Source: an uncultured bacterium (GTDB taxonomy: Bacteria > Cyanobacteriota > Vampirovibrionia > Gastranaerophilales > Gastranaerophilaceae). From it: a stretch of DNA of 33,192 nucleotides. Shown one piece after another: positions 15,536 to 23,301 of this stretch. How positions within the stretch are numbered: position 1 is the first letter of the stretch; each line of letters starts with the position of its first letter. Location: NCBI GenBank assembly GCA_902796305.1, contig CADBOJ010000043.1, positions 1 to 33,192 of the forward strand, read 5' to 3'. The notes beneath the pieces are model-generated. The model saw nothing but the letters and a program-made list of their open reading frames with translations, had not been told where the DNA came from and did not search any database. The translations under genes were made by a program, and so were the position numbers.

Positions 15536-16611
15536 TGATTTTATCCGACAATGAAAATAAAAAAAATGTTAAAGTACTCAAACGGCAAAATCCCGATTTG
15601 AGTACTTCTTCAATAAAAAATGAAGATAATTACGAAAAAAATATCCGTCCTTTGAATTTTGATGATTATATCGGGCAGAGTTCAATTAAGGAAACATTAA
15701 AAATTTCAATTGAGGCTTGCAAAAAAAGAAATACTCATCTCGATCATCTTCTTTTTTACGGCCCTCCCGGATTGGGCAAGACAACTCTTGCAAACATTAT
15801 AGCACATGAGCTGAATACAAATATCAGAATAACTTCAGCGCCATCTATTGAACGCCCAAGAGATATAATCGGAATTTTAATGCAGTTAAAAGAGGGTGAT
15901 GTTTTATTTATCGATGAAATTCACAGGCTGAATAAAATAGCGGAAGAAATTCTGTATCCTGCTATGGAGGATTTTTCGATTGATTTAACTACCGGAAAAA
16001 ACCAAAGTGTTAAAACAATGAGAATACCCATACCGAAGTTTACTCTTATCGGCGCTACAACGAAAGCTGGGGCTTTATCAGGACCCTTAAGGGACAGGTT
16101 TGGAATAATTCACAGACTTGAATTTTATACAACGGAAGAGCTTACAAAAATTGTCAAAAGAACGGCAAAAATCCTTGATTTTAAGCTCGAAGACGACGGC
16201 GCCGAAGAAATTGCAAAACGCTCAAGATGCACTCCCCGTATAGCTAACAGATTAATTAAAAGATGTGCGGATTGGGCAATAGTTAAAGCGGACGGAGTAA
16301 TAACAAAAGATATAGCGCTTGATGCCCTAAGGTCGCTTGATATTGATAATATAGGTCTGGATATTACGGATAGAGATTTGTTGAAGCTTATGATAAATTC
16401 TTTTGACGGAGGTCCTGTCGGAATAGAAACACTGGCAGTGGCGCTGGGAGAAGATATAAGAACAATAGAAGATGTGTATGAGCCGTTTTTAATTCAGAAA
16501 GGGCTGATTGCAAGAACACCAAGAGGAAGAAAGGCAACAAAGCTGGCTTACGAACATTTGGGGTTTAAAACACCATCACAAAACTATCAGCTGGATTTAT
16601 TTAATAAGTGA
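15535..16611 (+). CDS. ruvB: Holliday junction branch migration ATPase RuvB
   Basis: RuvB is the hexameric motor that, with RuvA, drives branch migration of Holliday junctions. The 358 aa protein has RPLNFDDYIGQ at about 37-47, Walker A GPPGLGKT (about 80-87), Walker B FIDEIHRLN, sensor 1 LIGATTKAG, the arginine-finger segment GPLRDRFGI, and the winged-helix end GLIARTPRGRKAT. The first 35 residues (Asn/Lys/Ser-rich) extend beyond the usual start and may be flexible. It is translated by TAATG coupling from the ion-transporter gene, an unusual neighbour; ruvA and ruvC are not adjacent. The 3' end overlaps the 120 aa gene on the other strand by 25 bp. Confidence 0.97.
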   Translation: MILSDNENKKNVKVLKRQNPDLSTSSIKNEDNYEKNIRPLNFDDYIGQSSIKETLKISIEACKKRNTHLDHLLFYGPPGLGKTTLANIIAHELNTNIRITSAPSIERPRDIIGILMQLKEGDVLFIDEIHRLNKIAEEILYPAMEDFSIDLTTGKNQSVKTMRIPIPKFTLIGATTKAGALSGPLRDRFGIIHRLEFYTTEELTKIVKRTAKILDFKLEDDGAEEIAKRSRCTPRIANRLIKRCADWAIVKADGVITKDIALDALRSLDIDNIGLDITDRDLLKLMINSFDGGPVGIETLAVALGEDIRTIEDVYEPFLIQKGLIARTPRGRKATKLAYEHLGFKTPSQNYQLDLFNK

Positions 16612-16949
16612 TTTTTAAACTCTTTAATAAGTAGTTTTAGGTTTCCGTAATCAAGAAGTTTTATATTATTTAATACACATCCTATCATCATAAGTTGCTG
16701 AAAAACGGGTCTTTCATGAATATTTCTGTCACTTTCAACAAGAATTATATCTTTATAGTCTGAGTAATCCATTGAGATTCTTACACGCTTGCCGACATTG
16801 CTTGCCTTTAAATATACATCTCCTTTATCATAAAAATTAGTGTTTTCAACTACAGCCCGTGCATATTGAATAATGTTTTCCGGATTGTCTGATTTAACTT
16901 TCTTATAAAAATCTTTATCTACAATTAATTTGCCACAAAATGAAATCAT
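16587..16949 (-). CDS. Hypothetical protein, 120 aa
   Basis: Family not recognised. The product starts MISFCGKLIVDKDFYKKVKS, has a strand-rich middle (VYLKASNVGKRVRISMDYSD, then YKDIILVESDRN) and ends in a helix NLKLLIKEFKNHLLNKSS. No signal peptide, membrane segment or catalytic motif is visible. It lies 27 bp downstream of the DUF374 acyltransferase gene and is probably the last gene of that transcript; it overlaps ruvB convergently by 25 bp. No clear Shine-Dalgarno precedes the ATG. Function unknown. Confidence 0.65.
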   Translation of the reverse strand: MISFCGKLIVDKDFYKKVKSDNPENIIQYARAVVENTNFYDKGDVYLKASNVGKRVRISMDYSDYKDIILVESDRNIHERPVFQQLMMIGCVLNNIKLLDYGNLKLLIKEFKNHLLNKSS

Positions 16950-16976
16950 ACTTTATATAAAGCGTCTGAATGAAAA

Positions 16977-17654
16977 TTATTGCTTCAAATATTTATAGTA
17001 GTTTTCTTTTAAATCTTTATAAAGTGAATTTAAGTTATCTTCGGTTTCTTTTCTTACTTTTTCTATATCGTCATTGGTTGCGTTTTCAGGCAGATAAATA
17101 GGATCACCAAAAACCATAACAAGCTTTGTTCCGATAAGAGGAAATCTGAAGCTGTCCCATGATTTGAATTTTAAAAATCTCTTTTGCGGACTCCAATACA
17201 CACAAGGAACAATCGGAATATTTGCCACTTTTGCAATTTCGACTATACCTTTTTTTACAATCCTGTTCGGACCTCTGGGGCCGTCTATCGTGAGAGCACC
17301 GTTAACATCATCCGTTTGTATTCTTTTAATTAGTTCAAGGCTTGCCTTTACTCCGCCCCTTGTTTTTGAGCCTCTAACTGTTTCAACTCCGACTGCATTT
17401 GCGGCACGGGAAATTATTTCTCCGTCCTGCGAACTTGATACCATAATACAGGTTTTTCTATGCTGATTACAGGAGAATACTCCGCATTGATGAGCATGCC
17501 ACATTGCAAAAATACATTTTACTTTCGGATAATTAATGCATTTACAGGTATAGAATATTTTTTCAAGCTTAAATAAATTAACTACAAGGAATGAAATTAA
17601 TTCAAATCCGTACTTTTTTCTAAATATTTTTAATTTATCCAAAAATTTGTCCAT
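16977..17654 (-). CDS. DUF374 / lysophospholipid acyltransferase-family protein
   Basis: The 225 aa protein matches the DUF374 branch of acyltransferases that modify lipid A or phospholipids at the inner membrane. Visible elements in order: IFAMWHAHQCG (about 48-58; His as candidate catalytic base), IMVSSSQDGEIISRAANAVG (family SxSxDGE pattern), RGSKTRGGVKASLELI, LTIDGPRGPNRIVKKGIV (substrate-phosphate pocket) and IPIVPCVYWS. The N-terminal FELISFLVVNLFKL stretch may be a membrane-associated helix. Its ATG overlaps the csaB stop by one base (TAATG), so both are translated together. The pairing with CsaB suggests an envelope role. Confidence 0.88.
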   Translation of the reverse strand: MDKFLDKLKIFRKKYGFELISFLVVNLFKLEKIFYTCKCINYPKVKCIFAMWHAHQCGVFSCNQHRKTCIMVSSSQDGEIISRAANAVGVETVRGSKTRGGVKASLELIKRIQTDDVNGALTIDGPRGPNRIVKKGIVEIAKVANIPIVPCVYWSPQKRFLKFKSWDSFRFPLIGTKLVMVFGDPIYLPENATNDDIEKVRKETEDNLNSLYKDLKENYYKYLKQ

Positions 17655-18673
17655 TATTTTTTAAACTCTTCAAGTTTTTTATCTGTTATTTCCCATTCAA
17701 ATTTGCGATATGGCACCATTTTGTTTTCCGAATTGAAAAATTTATTTATTTTATCATGTAGTTCTTCTTTGTAATATGTAATCGTATTGACATTCAGAAG
17801 CTCAAGTTCATCGGATATTGTCTTAACTTTATCGTCGTAAACTATTGCAAATACATTACATTTGAGCGCCTGCGATATAATTATACCATGAAGCCTTGTT
17901 GAAATCACATACTTTGCATTGTTTATAATTTTTATGGTATCTAAAATGCTTTGCTCTCCGATAAATTCGGAATCAACACCGAGTTCTTTAAGATATTCCA
18001 TAAATTTCAGGCAAATTTCTTTGTCATAATCATCCTGAAAAGAAAAAGTCGAAATTTTTTGATTTTTGTAATTATTTGCTAAAGCCTCCGCAAGTGTTTT
18101 TAAGAAAATATCGTCAATGCCTTTAAATTTTCTCAATTGAACAATTATTCCCTGCTTATTTTCGGATATTTCGTTTTCTTTAATAAGCGAATAAACAGGG
18201 TCTGATACAAGAGTTGCTTTTATATTGTATTTATTTAAAATATTTAAGCTTCTTTTATCCCGAACTGTAATAAAATCAACTATTTTCAAAACAATTGCAG
18301 TGATAATCTTATTAAAATTACCCTTTATCGGTTCTATTCCCTGAGCAAAAATCATTGTTTTTTTAAAAAATAATTTTGCAAGAACCAAAATAAAAAGATA
18401 ATAGTATAAACTATAATTGCTTGTTTTATTCTGCAACAGGCTTCCGCCTCCCGAAATTAAAACATCGCAATTCAATAAGTTTTTAATAATTTCCAAAAGG
18501 TCTTTGTAATAACAAGTTTTAACTTGATATTTTTCTTTAGTTTTTTTGGGATTGTTGCATATAACACTAACGTCATAATTTAAGCTTTTTAAGTGATTGC
18601 TCAGGCAATAAAATATTGCCTCATCTCCGAAATTATTAAAACCTATATAACCTGATACAAGAATTTTTTTCAT
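17654..18673 (-). CDS. csaB: CsaB-type polysaccharide pyruvyl transferase
   Basis: CsaB-family enzymes transfer pyruvate ketals from PEP to cell-wall polysaccharide; in Bacillus this anchors S-layer proteins through SLH domains. The 339 aa product has the N-terminal SGYIGFNNFGDEAIFYCL motif, CDVLISGGGSLLQNKTS (family GGGLLQ), IFAQGIEPIKG, FITVRDKRS and the C-terminal YVISTRLHGIIISQALK (family xxRLHA). The length is usual. The ATG is 6 nt after a TAAAAT hexamer with no Shine-Dalgarno. It precedes the DUF374 acyltransferase (TAATG). No S-layer gene is in the window, so its substrate is inferred. Confidence 0.88.
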   Translation of the reverse strand: MKKILVSGYIGFNNFGDEAIFYCLSNHLKSLNYDVSVICNNPKKTKEKYQVKTCYYKDLLEIIKNLLNCDVLISGGGSLLQNKTSNYSLYYYLFILVLAKLFFKKTMIFAQGIEPIKGNFNKIITAIVLKIVDFITVRDKRSLNILNKYNIKATLVSDPVYSLIKENEISENKQGIIVQLRKFKGIDDIFLKTLAEALANNYKNQKISTFSFQDDYDKEICLKFMEYLKELGVDSEFIGEQSILDTIKIINNAKYVISTRLHGIIISQALKCNVFAIVYDDKVKTISDELELLNVNTITYYKEELHDKINKFFNSENKMVPYRKFEWEITDKKLEEFKK

Positions 18674-18679
18674 ACAAAA

Positions 18680-18685
18680 ATTTTA
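18680..18685 (-). promoter_or_regulatory. Putative -10 hexamer of leaderless csaB
   Basis: TAAAAT on the minus strand ends 6 nt before the csaB ATG (spacer TTTTGT); no Shine-Dalgarno is present. The ZIP gene ends 73 bp upstream, leaving room for a separate promoter. Confidence 0.4.
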
Positions 18686-18746
18686 TCACAAAAAAGCTTA
18701 ACTGGTTTTGAGGTTTATTTAAAATCTTATAATAAATTTGTATTTA

Positions 18747-19592
18747 CTAATTAATTTCCAAAATAACAAGTGTACTTGCCATAATTAAAAGGCCCAGCAC
18801 CGTTCCGCAAATGGAATAGTGTCCTGTATCATAGTCTTTTGATAAAGGAAGAAGGGTATCCAGTGAAATATATGCCATAATTCCCGCTACCAGCGAAAAT
18901 AATATCCCGATACACATATTCGGAAATAACGTTTTAATTAAAACAAAACCTATAACTCCGCCCACGGGCTCTGCCATTCCTGACATAAAAGAATACAAAA
19001 AAGCTTTTCTTTTTTGATGTGTTGCCTGATAAACAGGGATTGATATTGCCATTCCCTCGGGAATATTATGAATTGCAATAGCAAACACAATTCCAACCCC
19101 GAGCATAACATTTTGCGTAGTTAAAAAGAATGTTGCAAGCCCCTCGGGAAAATTATGAACAGCAATAACTATTGCGGTTAAAATTCCTGCTTTCTTAATT
19201 TTTCCTATTGAAATAGGTGCATTATCATTGTGCTTTTCTTTTATATCCAAGGCATCCGTTTTATTCTCATCAAGCTGTTTTGTTAACATCTGATTTTGAA
19301 TATGGTCAGGAATAAAATAATCTATAAGAACCGCAATAAGAATACCTGCCGCAAAAAATAAAACCGCAAGCCAAAGATAATTACTGCCTAATTGAGCTTT
19401 AATCATTCCGCAGGATTCTGGATATAAATCAACAAGTGCTACAAACAGCATAACACCTGCCGAAAGCCCCAGCCCGAACGACAGAAATTTAAGAGAATTT
19501 TCCTTTATAAAAAATGTCACAAATGACCCGACTACGGTGGATAAACCTGCAATAGTAGAAAGCAAAAGTGCGAGTAAGTATGATTTTGTCAT
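18747..19592 (-). CDS. ZIP-family divalent metal transporter
   Basis: The 281 aa integral membrane protein has about eight helices and ZIP signatures: GVMLFVALVDLYPE in the early helix, AVHNFPEGLATFF and AIHNIPEGMAIS for the metal-binding HNxPEG pairs in helices 4 and 5, and GMAEPVGGVIG after them. A cytoplasmic loop at about 95-135 is Lys/Asp/His-containing. These proteins import zinc, iron or manganese; it resembles ZupT. Start ATG lies 6 nt after a perfect TATAAT without a Shine-Dalgarno. The DtxR-family regulator 6 kb away could in principle control it, but no palindrome like 12401-12422 was noticed in front of it. Confidence 0.93.
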   Translation of the reverse strand: MTKSYLLALLLSTIAGLSTVVGSFVTFFIKENSLKFLSFGLGLSAGVMLFVALVDLYPESCGMIKAQLGSNYLWLAVLFFAAGILIAVLIDYFIPDHIQNQMLTKQLDENKTDALDIKEKHNDNAPISIGKIKKAGILTAIVIAVHNFPEGLATFFLTTQNVMLGVGIVFAIAIHNIPEGMAISIPVYQATHQKRKAFLYSFMSGMAEPVGGVIGFVLIKTLFPNMCIGILFSLVAGIMAYISLDTLLPLSKDYDTGHYSICGTVLGLLIMASTLVILEIN

Positions 19593-19598
19593 AGAAAA

Positions 19599-19604
19599 AT
19601 TATA
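19599..19604 (-). promoter_or_regulatory. -10 hexamer of leaderless ZIP transporter gene
   Basis: On the minus strand a perfect TATAAT ends 6 nt before the ATG at 19592 (spacer TTTTCT), with no Shine-Dalgarno. Confidence 0.5.
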
Positions 19605-19717
19605 CCATTAAAAAATTAAATCAAATAAAAAGTGTAATTATTACAAAATCAATTGACCCGAAAAAAATGGTTAGTTAAAATAAAATTAAGCAGTAGGATT
19701 TTGGGATAGGTAATATT

Positions 19718-20131
19718 ATGAAAAAACTTTTTTTATATTCATTAGCACTGGTTATTTCGGTGCAATCAGCATTTGCGCTTGACACCGTTTTTGATTCAAT
19801 GGATAAAGCAACCGAAGTTAAGCTTGCTCCTGCAATCAAAACAAATTCAAATACTCAAACAACAAGTACAAGTTCGGCATACAAACAGACAAACTCAATA
19901 AAGGAAGAAAAATTCAATAATGCTCTTGTAAATCTTGATGATGCGCAAGTTGAATTAAGACAGGAGCTTGCAGCCGTTACTTCAAAATATAATGTTGCAC
20001 TTCAAGAAAAAGAAAGAGCAATTCAAAACTGCAACAGCTTAAAAAAAGAAATTAACGCAATAAATAAAAAAATGAAAAACGTTGAAAAATCAAAAAAAAT
20101 GATTAATAAAAATCTTGATGAGCAAAAATAA
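19718..20131 (+). CDS. Exported coiled-coil protein
   Basis: The 137 aa product has a clear Sec signal peptide (MKKLFLYSLALVISVQSAFA, cleavage after SAFA). A Thr/Ser/Gln-rich linker (about 40-60) is followed by a continuous predicted coiled coil (about 62-137) with heptad-like Leu, Val and Lys and no Pro. It resembles small periplasmic coiled-coil proteins; no enzyme motif. A rho-independent terminator follows directly, so it is a single-gene transcript. Function unknown, perhaps envelope structure. Confidence 0.8.
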   Translation: MKKLFLYSLALVISVQSAFALDTVFDSMDKATEVKLAPAIKTNSNTQTTSTSSAYKQTNSIKEEKFNNALVNLDDAQVELRQELAAVTSKYNVALQEKERAIQNCNSLKKEINAINKKMKNVEKSKKMINKNLDEQK

Positions 20132-20132
20132 T

Positions 20133-20164
20133 AAGTCATCAATTATATAGATGATGACTTTTGT
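20133..20164 (+). terminator. Rho-independent terminator
   Basis: Perfect 9-bp stem AAGTCATCA (20133-20141) and TGATGACTT (20152-20160), 10-nt loop, T-rich tail, right after the coiled-coil gene. Confidence 0.75.
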
Positions 20165-20229
20165 TTGCGCTTTTTAGAAAATAATTTAAGCAAGAACTAT
20201 TTGACACTGGGGAATACAAGATAAAGACA

Positions 20230-21054
20230 ATGAGTCAGCAAGCCGATATCGATTCTTATAAAAAGATTACAAGACTTTCCGATAAAGAACTTGAAAATCT
20301 TTGGAGTGAATACCTTAAGGATAAAAGCAATAAACAGCTTAGAGATAAGTTGATTGTTCAGTATATTTATCTTGCAAGATATGTTGTCGGAAGAATTAAA
20401 GTTAATCTGCCCAGCAGTTTTTCTTTTGACGATATTGTCGCATTCGGTATAGAAGGATTAATAGATGCAATAATTAAATATTACCCCTCAAGAGGTGCAA
20501 AATTTGAATCTTATGCACTAATGAGAATACGTGGTGCGATTATTGACAAAATTCGTTCAGCAGATTGGCTGCCAAGAACATTAAGAAAGAAAATAAAAGA
20601 AATTAAAATCGCAACCGAAAGATTAAAGCAACAAATAGGACGTGCACCGACAACAAAAGAAGTTGCGGATATGGTAGGGTTAAGCGAAGATAAAGTCCTT
20701 GAAATTATGTCCTCCGATATTAACGTAAATTCAATTTATGAAAAAAAAGGAACGGGCGACGACAGCGTAGAAATAATCGATACAATTGAAGACGAACATT
20801 CAAATAAGCCCGAAGAAGAAATTGAAAGAAACGATGCAAAAAAAGAACTTGAAAGTGCGCTTAAGAAACTACCCGAAAGAGAACGTACTCTTTTGGTATT
20901 CTATTATCACGAAAATATGACATTAAAAGAAATCGGTGAAGCGATAAACGTATCAGAATCAAGAGTATGTCAGCTTCATGCGCAAGCAATTATGAAGCTT
21001 AGAAATATTCTATCTTCTTCCCGTTCCGAACGTTTGCAAAAAAGTATTATTTAA
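20230..21054 (+). CDS. RNA polymerase sigma factor, FliA/WhiG type
   Basis: The 274 aa protein is a sigma-70 family member with regions 2, 3 and 4. Region 2: LIVQYIYLARYVVGRI, then SFDDIVAFGIEGLIDAI and GAKFESYALMRIRGAIIDKI with RSADWLPRTLR, the pattern of FliA, WhiG and SigF-type factors. Region 3: IGRAPTTKEVADMVGLSEDK. Region 4: LPERERTLLVFYYHENMTLK followed by EIGEAINVSESRVCQLHAQA, a standard helix-turn-helix. FliA-type factors usually drive flagellar or developmental genes; none are in this window, so the regulon is unknown. No anti-sigma gene is adjacent. The Shine-Dalgarno is poor. Confidence 0.9.
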   Translation: MSQQADIDSYKKITRLSDKELENLWSEYLKDKSNKQLRDKLIVQYIYLARYVVGRIKVNLPSSFSFDDIVAFGIEGLIDAIIKYYPSRGAKFESYALMRIRGAIIDKIRSADWLPRTLRKKIKEIKIATERLKQQIGRAPTTKEVADMVGLSEDKVLEIMSSDINVNSIYEKKGTGDDSVEIIDTIEDEHSNKPEEEIERNDAKKELESALKKLPERERTLLVFYYHENMTLKEIGEAINVSESRVCQLHAQAIMKLRNILSSSRSERLQKSII

Positions 21055-21441
21055 CTATCTTACCAGATATGTAGGGGTTTTTGCGGATTTATCAGCTTTT
21101 ATTGATTTAATTTTATTTAAGAGTAAATCAATTGCAGTACCCGCAACTATTGCAATTGCCGCATTTTTTGCAAATGTTTTGGCAAAGTTACAAGCAGCAA
21201 CAGAAGCTATACAAAATTTCGGAGAAACATTTTTGCATTCTTCCGCAAATTCGTGGAAATAGTTACCCTGCTTGATAAATTCATCCTTTTGCTTTAGAGT
21301 TTTTACAATTGCCGCACTAACTCCGGCAGCCAAGGAAAAAACTTTACCTGCATTTGTTTTTTTATAAGGGTTGCCTTTCTTTGAGAATACGGTATTGGGA
21401 GTCGGTTTTGCAATACTGTTAAAATTTGTTCCGTCAATCAT
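21055..21441 (-). CDS. Hypothetical protein with hydrophobic segment, 128 aa
   Basis: Family not recognised. The product starts MIDGTNFNSIAKPTPNTVFS and contains a glycine/alanine-rich stretch (VFSLAAGVSAAIVKTL) and a hydrophobic helix (FAKNAAIAIVAGTAIDLLLN) that could be membrane-associated. Cysteines occur in EECKNVSPKFCIASVAACNF. The frame is open to a GTG at 21450, but AAAGGTG stands 6 nt before the ATG at 21441, which is the better start. The stop abuts the sigma-factor stop on the other strand. Its N-terminal NFNS pattern resembles other small proteins here. Function unknown. Confidence 0.65.
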   Translation of the reverse strand: MIDGTNFNSIAKPTPNTVFSKKGNPYKKTNAGKVFSLAAGVSAAIVKTLKQKDEFIKQGNYFHEFAEECKNVSPKFCIASVAACNFAKTFAKNAAIAIVAGTAIDLLLNKIKSIKADKSAKTPTYLVR

Positions 21442-21450
21442 GATTAACAC

Positions 21451-21774
21451 CTTTTTTAGCTAACTATATTATTATAAAACTTATGATAAATTTTTTTACC
21501 GCTTTTTGCATTTGATTAATATTTATTTACAATTGTTTTTTGAGATTATAATTTAAAAACATATTCAATCTGTATATTAAAAAGATTCAATGCTATAAAC
21601 GTATACCCATATTACTTTTTAAGCTATCGCAAAGGAAAATGCGATTAGGAATGCGCAATCAATATAATAAACCTTTTTGTTAAAGCAAAAACCAAATTTG
21701 AACATTTTAAAATTACATACTATTTTTGTTTGTTGTAGCATGTTGTTAAAAGAAAATATTAAGAGGAAAAAGAT
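21451..21774. other. Intergenic region before gltX, promoter-like motif and small hairpin
   Basis: No supported gene. TTTACA (21526-21531) and TATAAT (21547-21552) are 15 bp apart and face gltX. A 6-bp hairpin ATCGCA (21626-21631) / TGCGAT (21640-21645) follows about 70 nt downstream. A 14-codon frame (MRLGMRNQYNKPFC, 21639-21683) overlaps the hairpin and might be a leader peptide, but nothing proves translation. The gltX Shine-Dalgarno AGAGG is just before 21775. Confidence 0.35.
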
Positions 21775-23244
21775 ATGATTGATGAAAAAGTTAGAGTAAG
21801 AATTGCTCCGTCCCCGTCGGGAAATTTGCACATAGGAACAGCAAGAACCGCATTGTTTAATTTCCTTTTTGCAAAGAAAAATCACGGTAAATTTATTTTA
21901 AGAATAGAAGATACGGATGCGGAAAGAACTTCTCAAGAATATGTTGATAATATTTTTGACAGCTTAAAGGCTCTCGGCTTAAATTGGGATGAAGGACCCG
22001 ATGTTGGCGGAAATTACGGTCCCTATACTCAATCACAAAGATTTGATATATACCCCAAATACGTTCAAGAACTTCTTGATAAGGGATTTGCTTATGAATG
22101 CTTCTGTACACCGGAAGAGCTTGAAGCAGAAAAAGAGCTTGCAACAAAAAATAAACAAGCTTATGTTTATTCTAAAAAATGCGAAAATTTAACGGAAGAA
22201 GATAAAGAAAAATTAAGAAAAGAAGGCAGAAAACCGGCAATAAGATTTAATATAGCCAAGGCTCAAAAAGCTTTTCACAACAGTTCAATACTTGAATTTG
22301 ACGACCTTGTTAAAGGAAAACTTCATGTTGATACTAATTTAATCGGCGATTTTGTTATTATGAAATCTAACGGTTCGCCTACTTATAACTTTGCAGTTGT
22401 AATTGATGATGCTTTAATGGAAATAAGTCATGTTATAAGAGGTGAAGACCATATTTCAAATACTTATAAGCAGATTTTAATTTTTGAAGCACTCGGTTTT
22501 AAAGTACCTAAATTCGGACATCTGGGAATGATACTTGCTCCCGACAGAAGCAAATTATCAAAGCGTCACGGCGCAACCGCAGTTTCGGACTTTGTTAAAG
22601 AGGGTTATTTAACGGAAGCTTTAATAAATTTTGTAGCACTATTAGGCTGGGCGCCGTCCGACGGGGAAGAAATTAAACCTGTAGATAAAATAGCAGAAGA
22701 CTTTAGAATAGGCGAAATATCTTCTTCAAATTCAATATTTGAATATGACAAATTGAAATGGATGAACGGTCAATATATCAACAAAATGGATTTAGCAAAA
22801 CTTACAGATTTGGCTCTGCCGTTTTTAAATATGTATGACCTTAACAAGTATACAAGAAAACAACTGGAAAAAATCATTGAAATAACAAGAGAACCCATAA
22901 CTTTACTTAAAGATTTAGTATATGATACTCAATATTTCTTTGAAAAACCTGATTATACGGAAGTCAAAGAACTCTTAAACAGTGATTTATCTAAAGATGT
23001 TCTGGATAAATTTACCGAAGAGGTTAAAACGTATGATTTTAATAATTCGGAAGAACTTCATAATAAACTTGCTGATTTTAGAGCCTATTTTAAAGAACAA
23101 AAAGGCTATAAACCCAAAGAAACAATGTGGGCAATAAGAGCAGCGGTTACGGGAAGAACAAGGGGTGCTGATATGGTCGCAATACTTGAACTTCTGGGAA
23201 AAGATGAAACCATTGCAAGAATAGAAGCTTCACGAAAAATATAA
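21775..23244 (+). CDS. gltX: Glutamate-tRNA ligase
   Basis: Class I synthetase that charges tRNA-Glu (and possibly tRNA-Gln for later amidation). The 489 aa length is typical. Signatures: RIAPSPSGNLHIGTARTALFN, where HIGT (19-22) is the HIGH-equivalent, ILRIEDTDAERT, GEDHISNTYKQ, and SKLSKRHGA, the KMSKS-equivalent loop. The C-terminal helical anticodon-binding domain follows (from about 320). AGAGG 8 nt upstream supports the ATG. All of its 16 proline codons avoid CCA, a useful standard for host codon use. A bidirectional terminator follows. Confidence 0.97.
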   Translation: MIDEKVRVRIAPSPSGNLHIGTARTALFNFLFAKKNHGKFILRIEDTDAERTSQEYVDNIFDSLKALGLNWDEGPDVGGNYGPYTQSQRFDIYPKYVQELLDKGFAYECFCTPEELEAEKELATKNKQAYVYSKKCENLTEEDKEKLRKEGRKPAIRFNIAKAQKAFHNSSILEFDDLVKGKLHVDTNLIGDFVIMKSNGSPTYNFAVVIDDALMEISHVIRGEDHISNTYKQILIFEALGFKVPKFGHLGMILAPDRSKLSKRHGATAVSDFVKEGYLTEALINFVALLGWAPSDGEEIKPVDKIAEDFRIGEISSSNSIFEYDKLKWMNGQYINKMDLAKLTDLALPFLNMYDLNKYTRKQLEKIIEITREPITLLKDLVYDTQYFFEKPDYTEVKELLNSDLSKDVLDKFTEEVKTYDFNNSEELHNKLADFRAYFKEQKGYKPKETMWAIRAAVTGRTRGADMVAILELLGKDETIARIEASRKI

Positions 23245-23261
23245 AATATTAATTTATTAAA

Positions 23262-23301
23262 TTTTAAAACCCTGCGCAATTATTTGTGCGGGGTTTTAAA
23301 A
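23262..23301. terminator. Bidirectional terminator overlapping the glycosyltransferase 3' end
   Basis: 17-nt arms 23262-23278 and 23285-23301 pair with two non-Watson-Crick positions around a 6-nt loop, with A/T runs on both sides, so it can end gltX and the convergent gene. It contains the glycosyltransferase stop (23280-23282). Confidence 0.75.

Noticed and set aside
21639-21683. 14-codon leader peptide before gltX
   Set aside because: Short spacing from the AGGA to the ATG and no regulatory codon pattern; noted only in the intergenic description.
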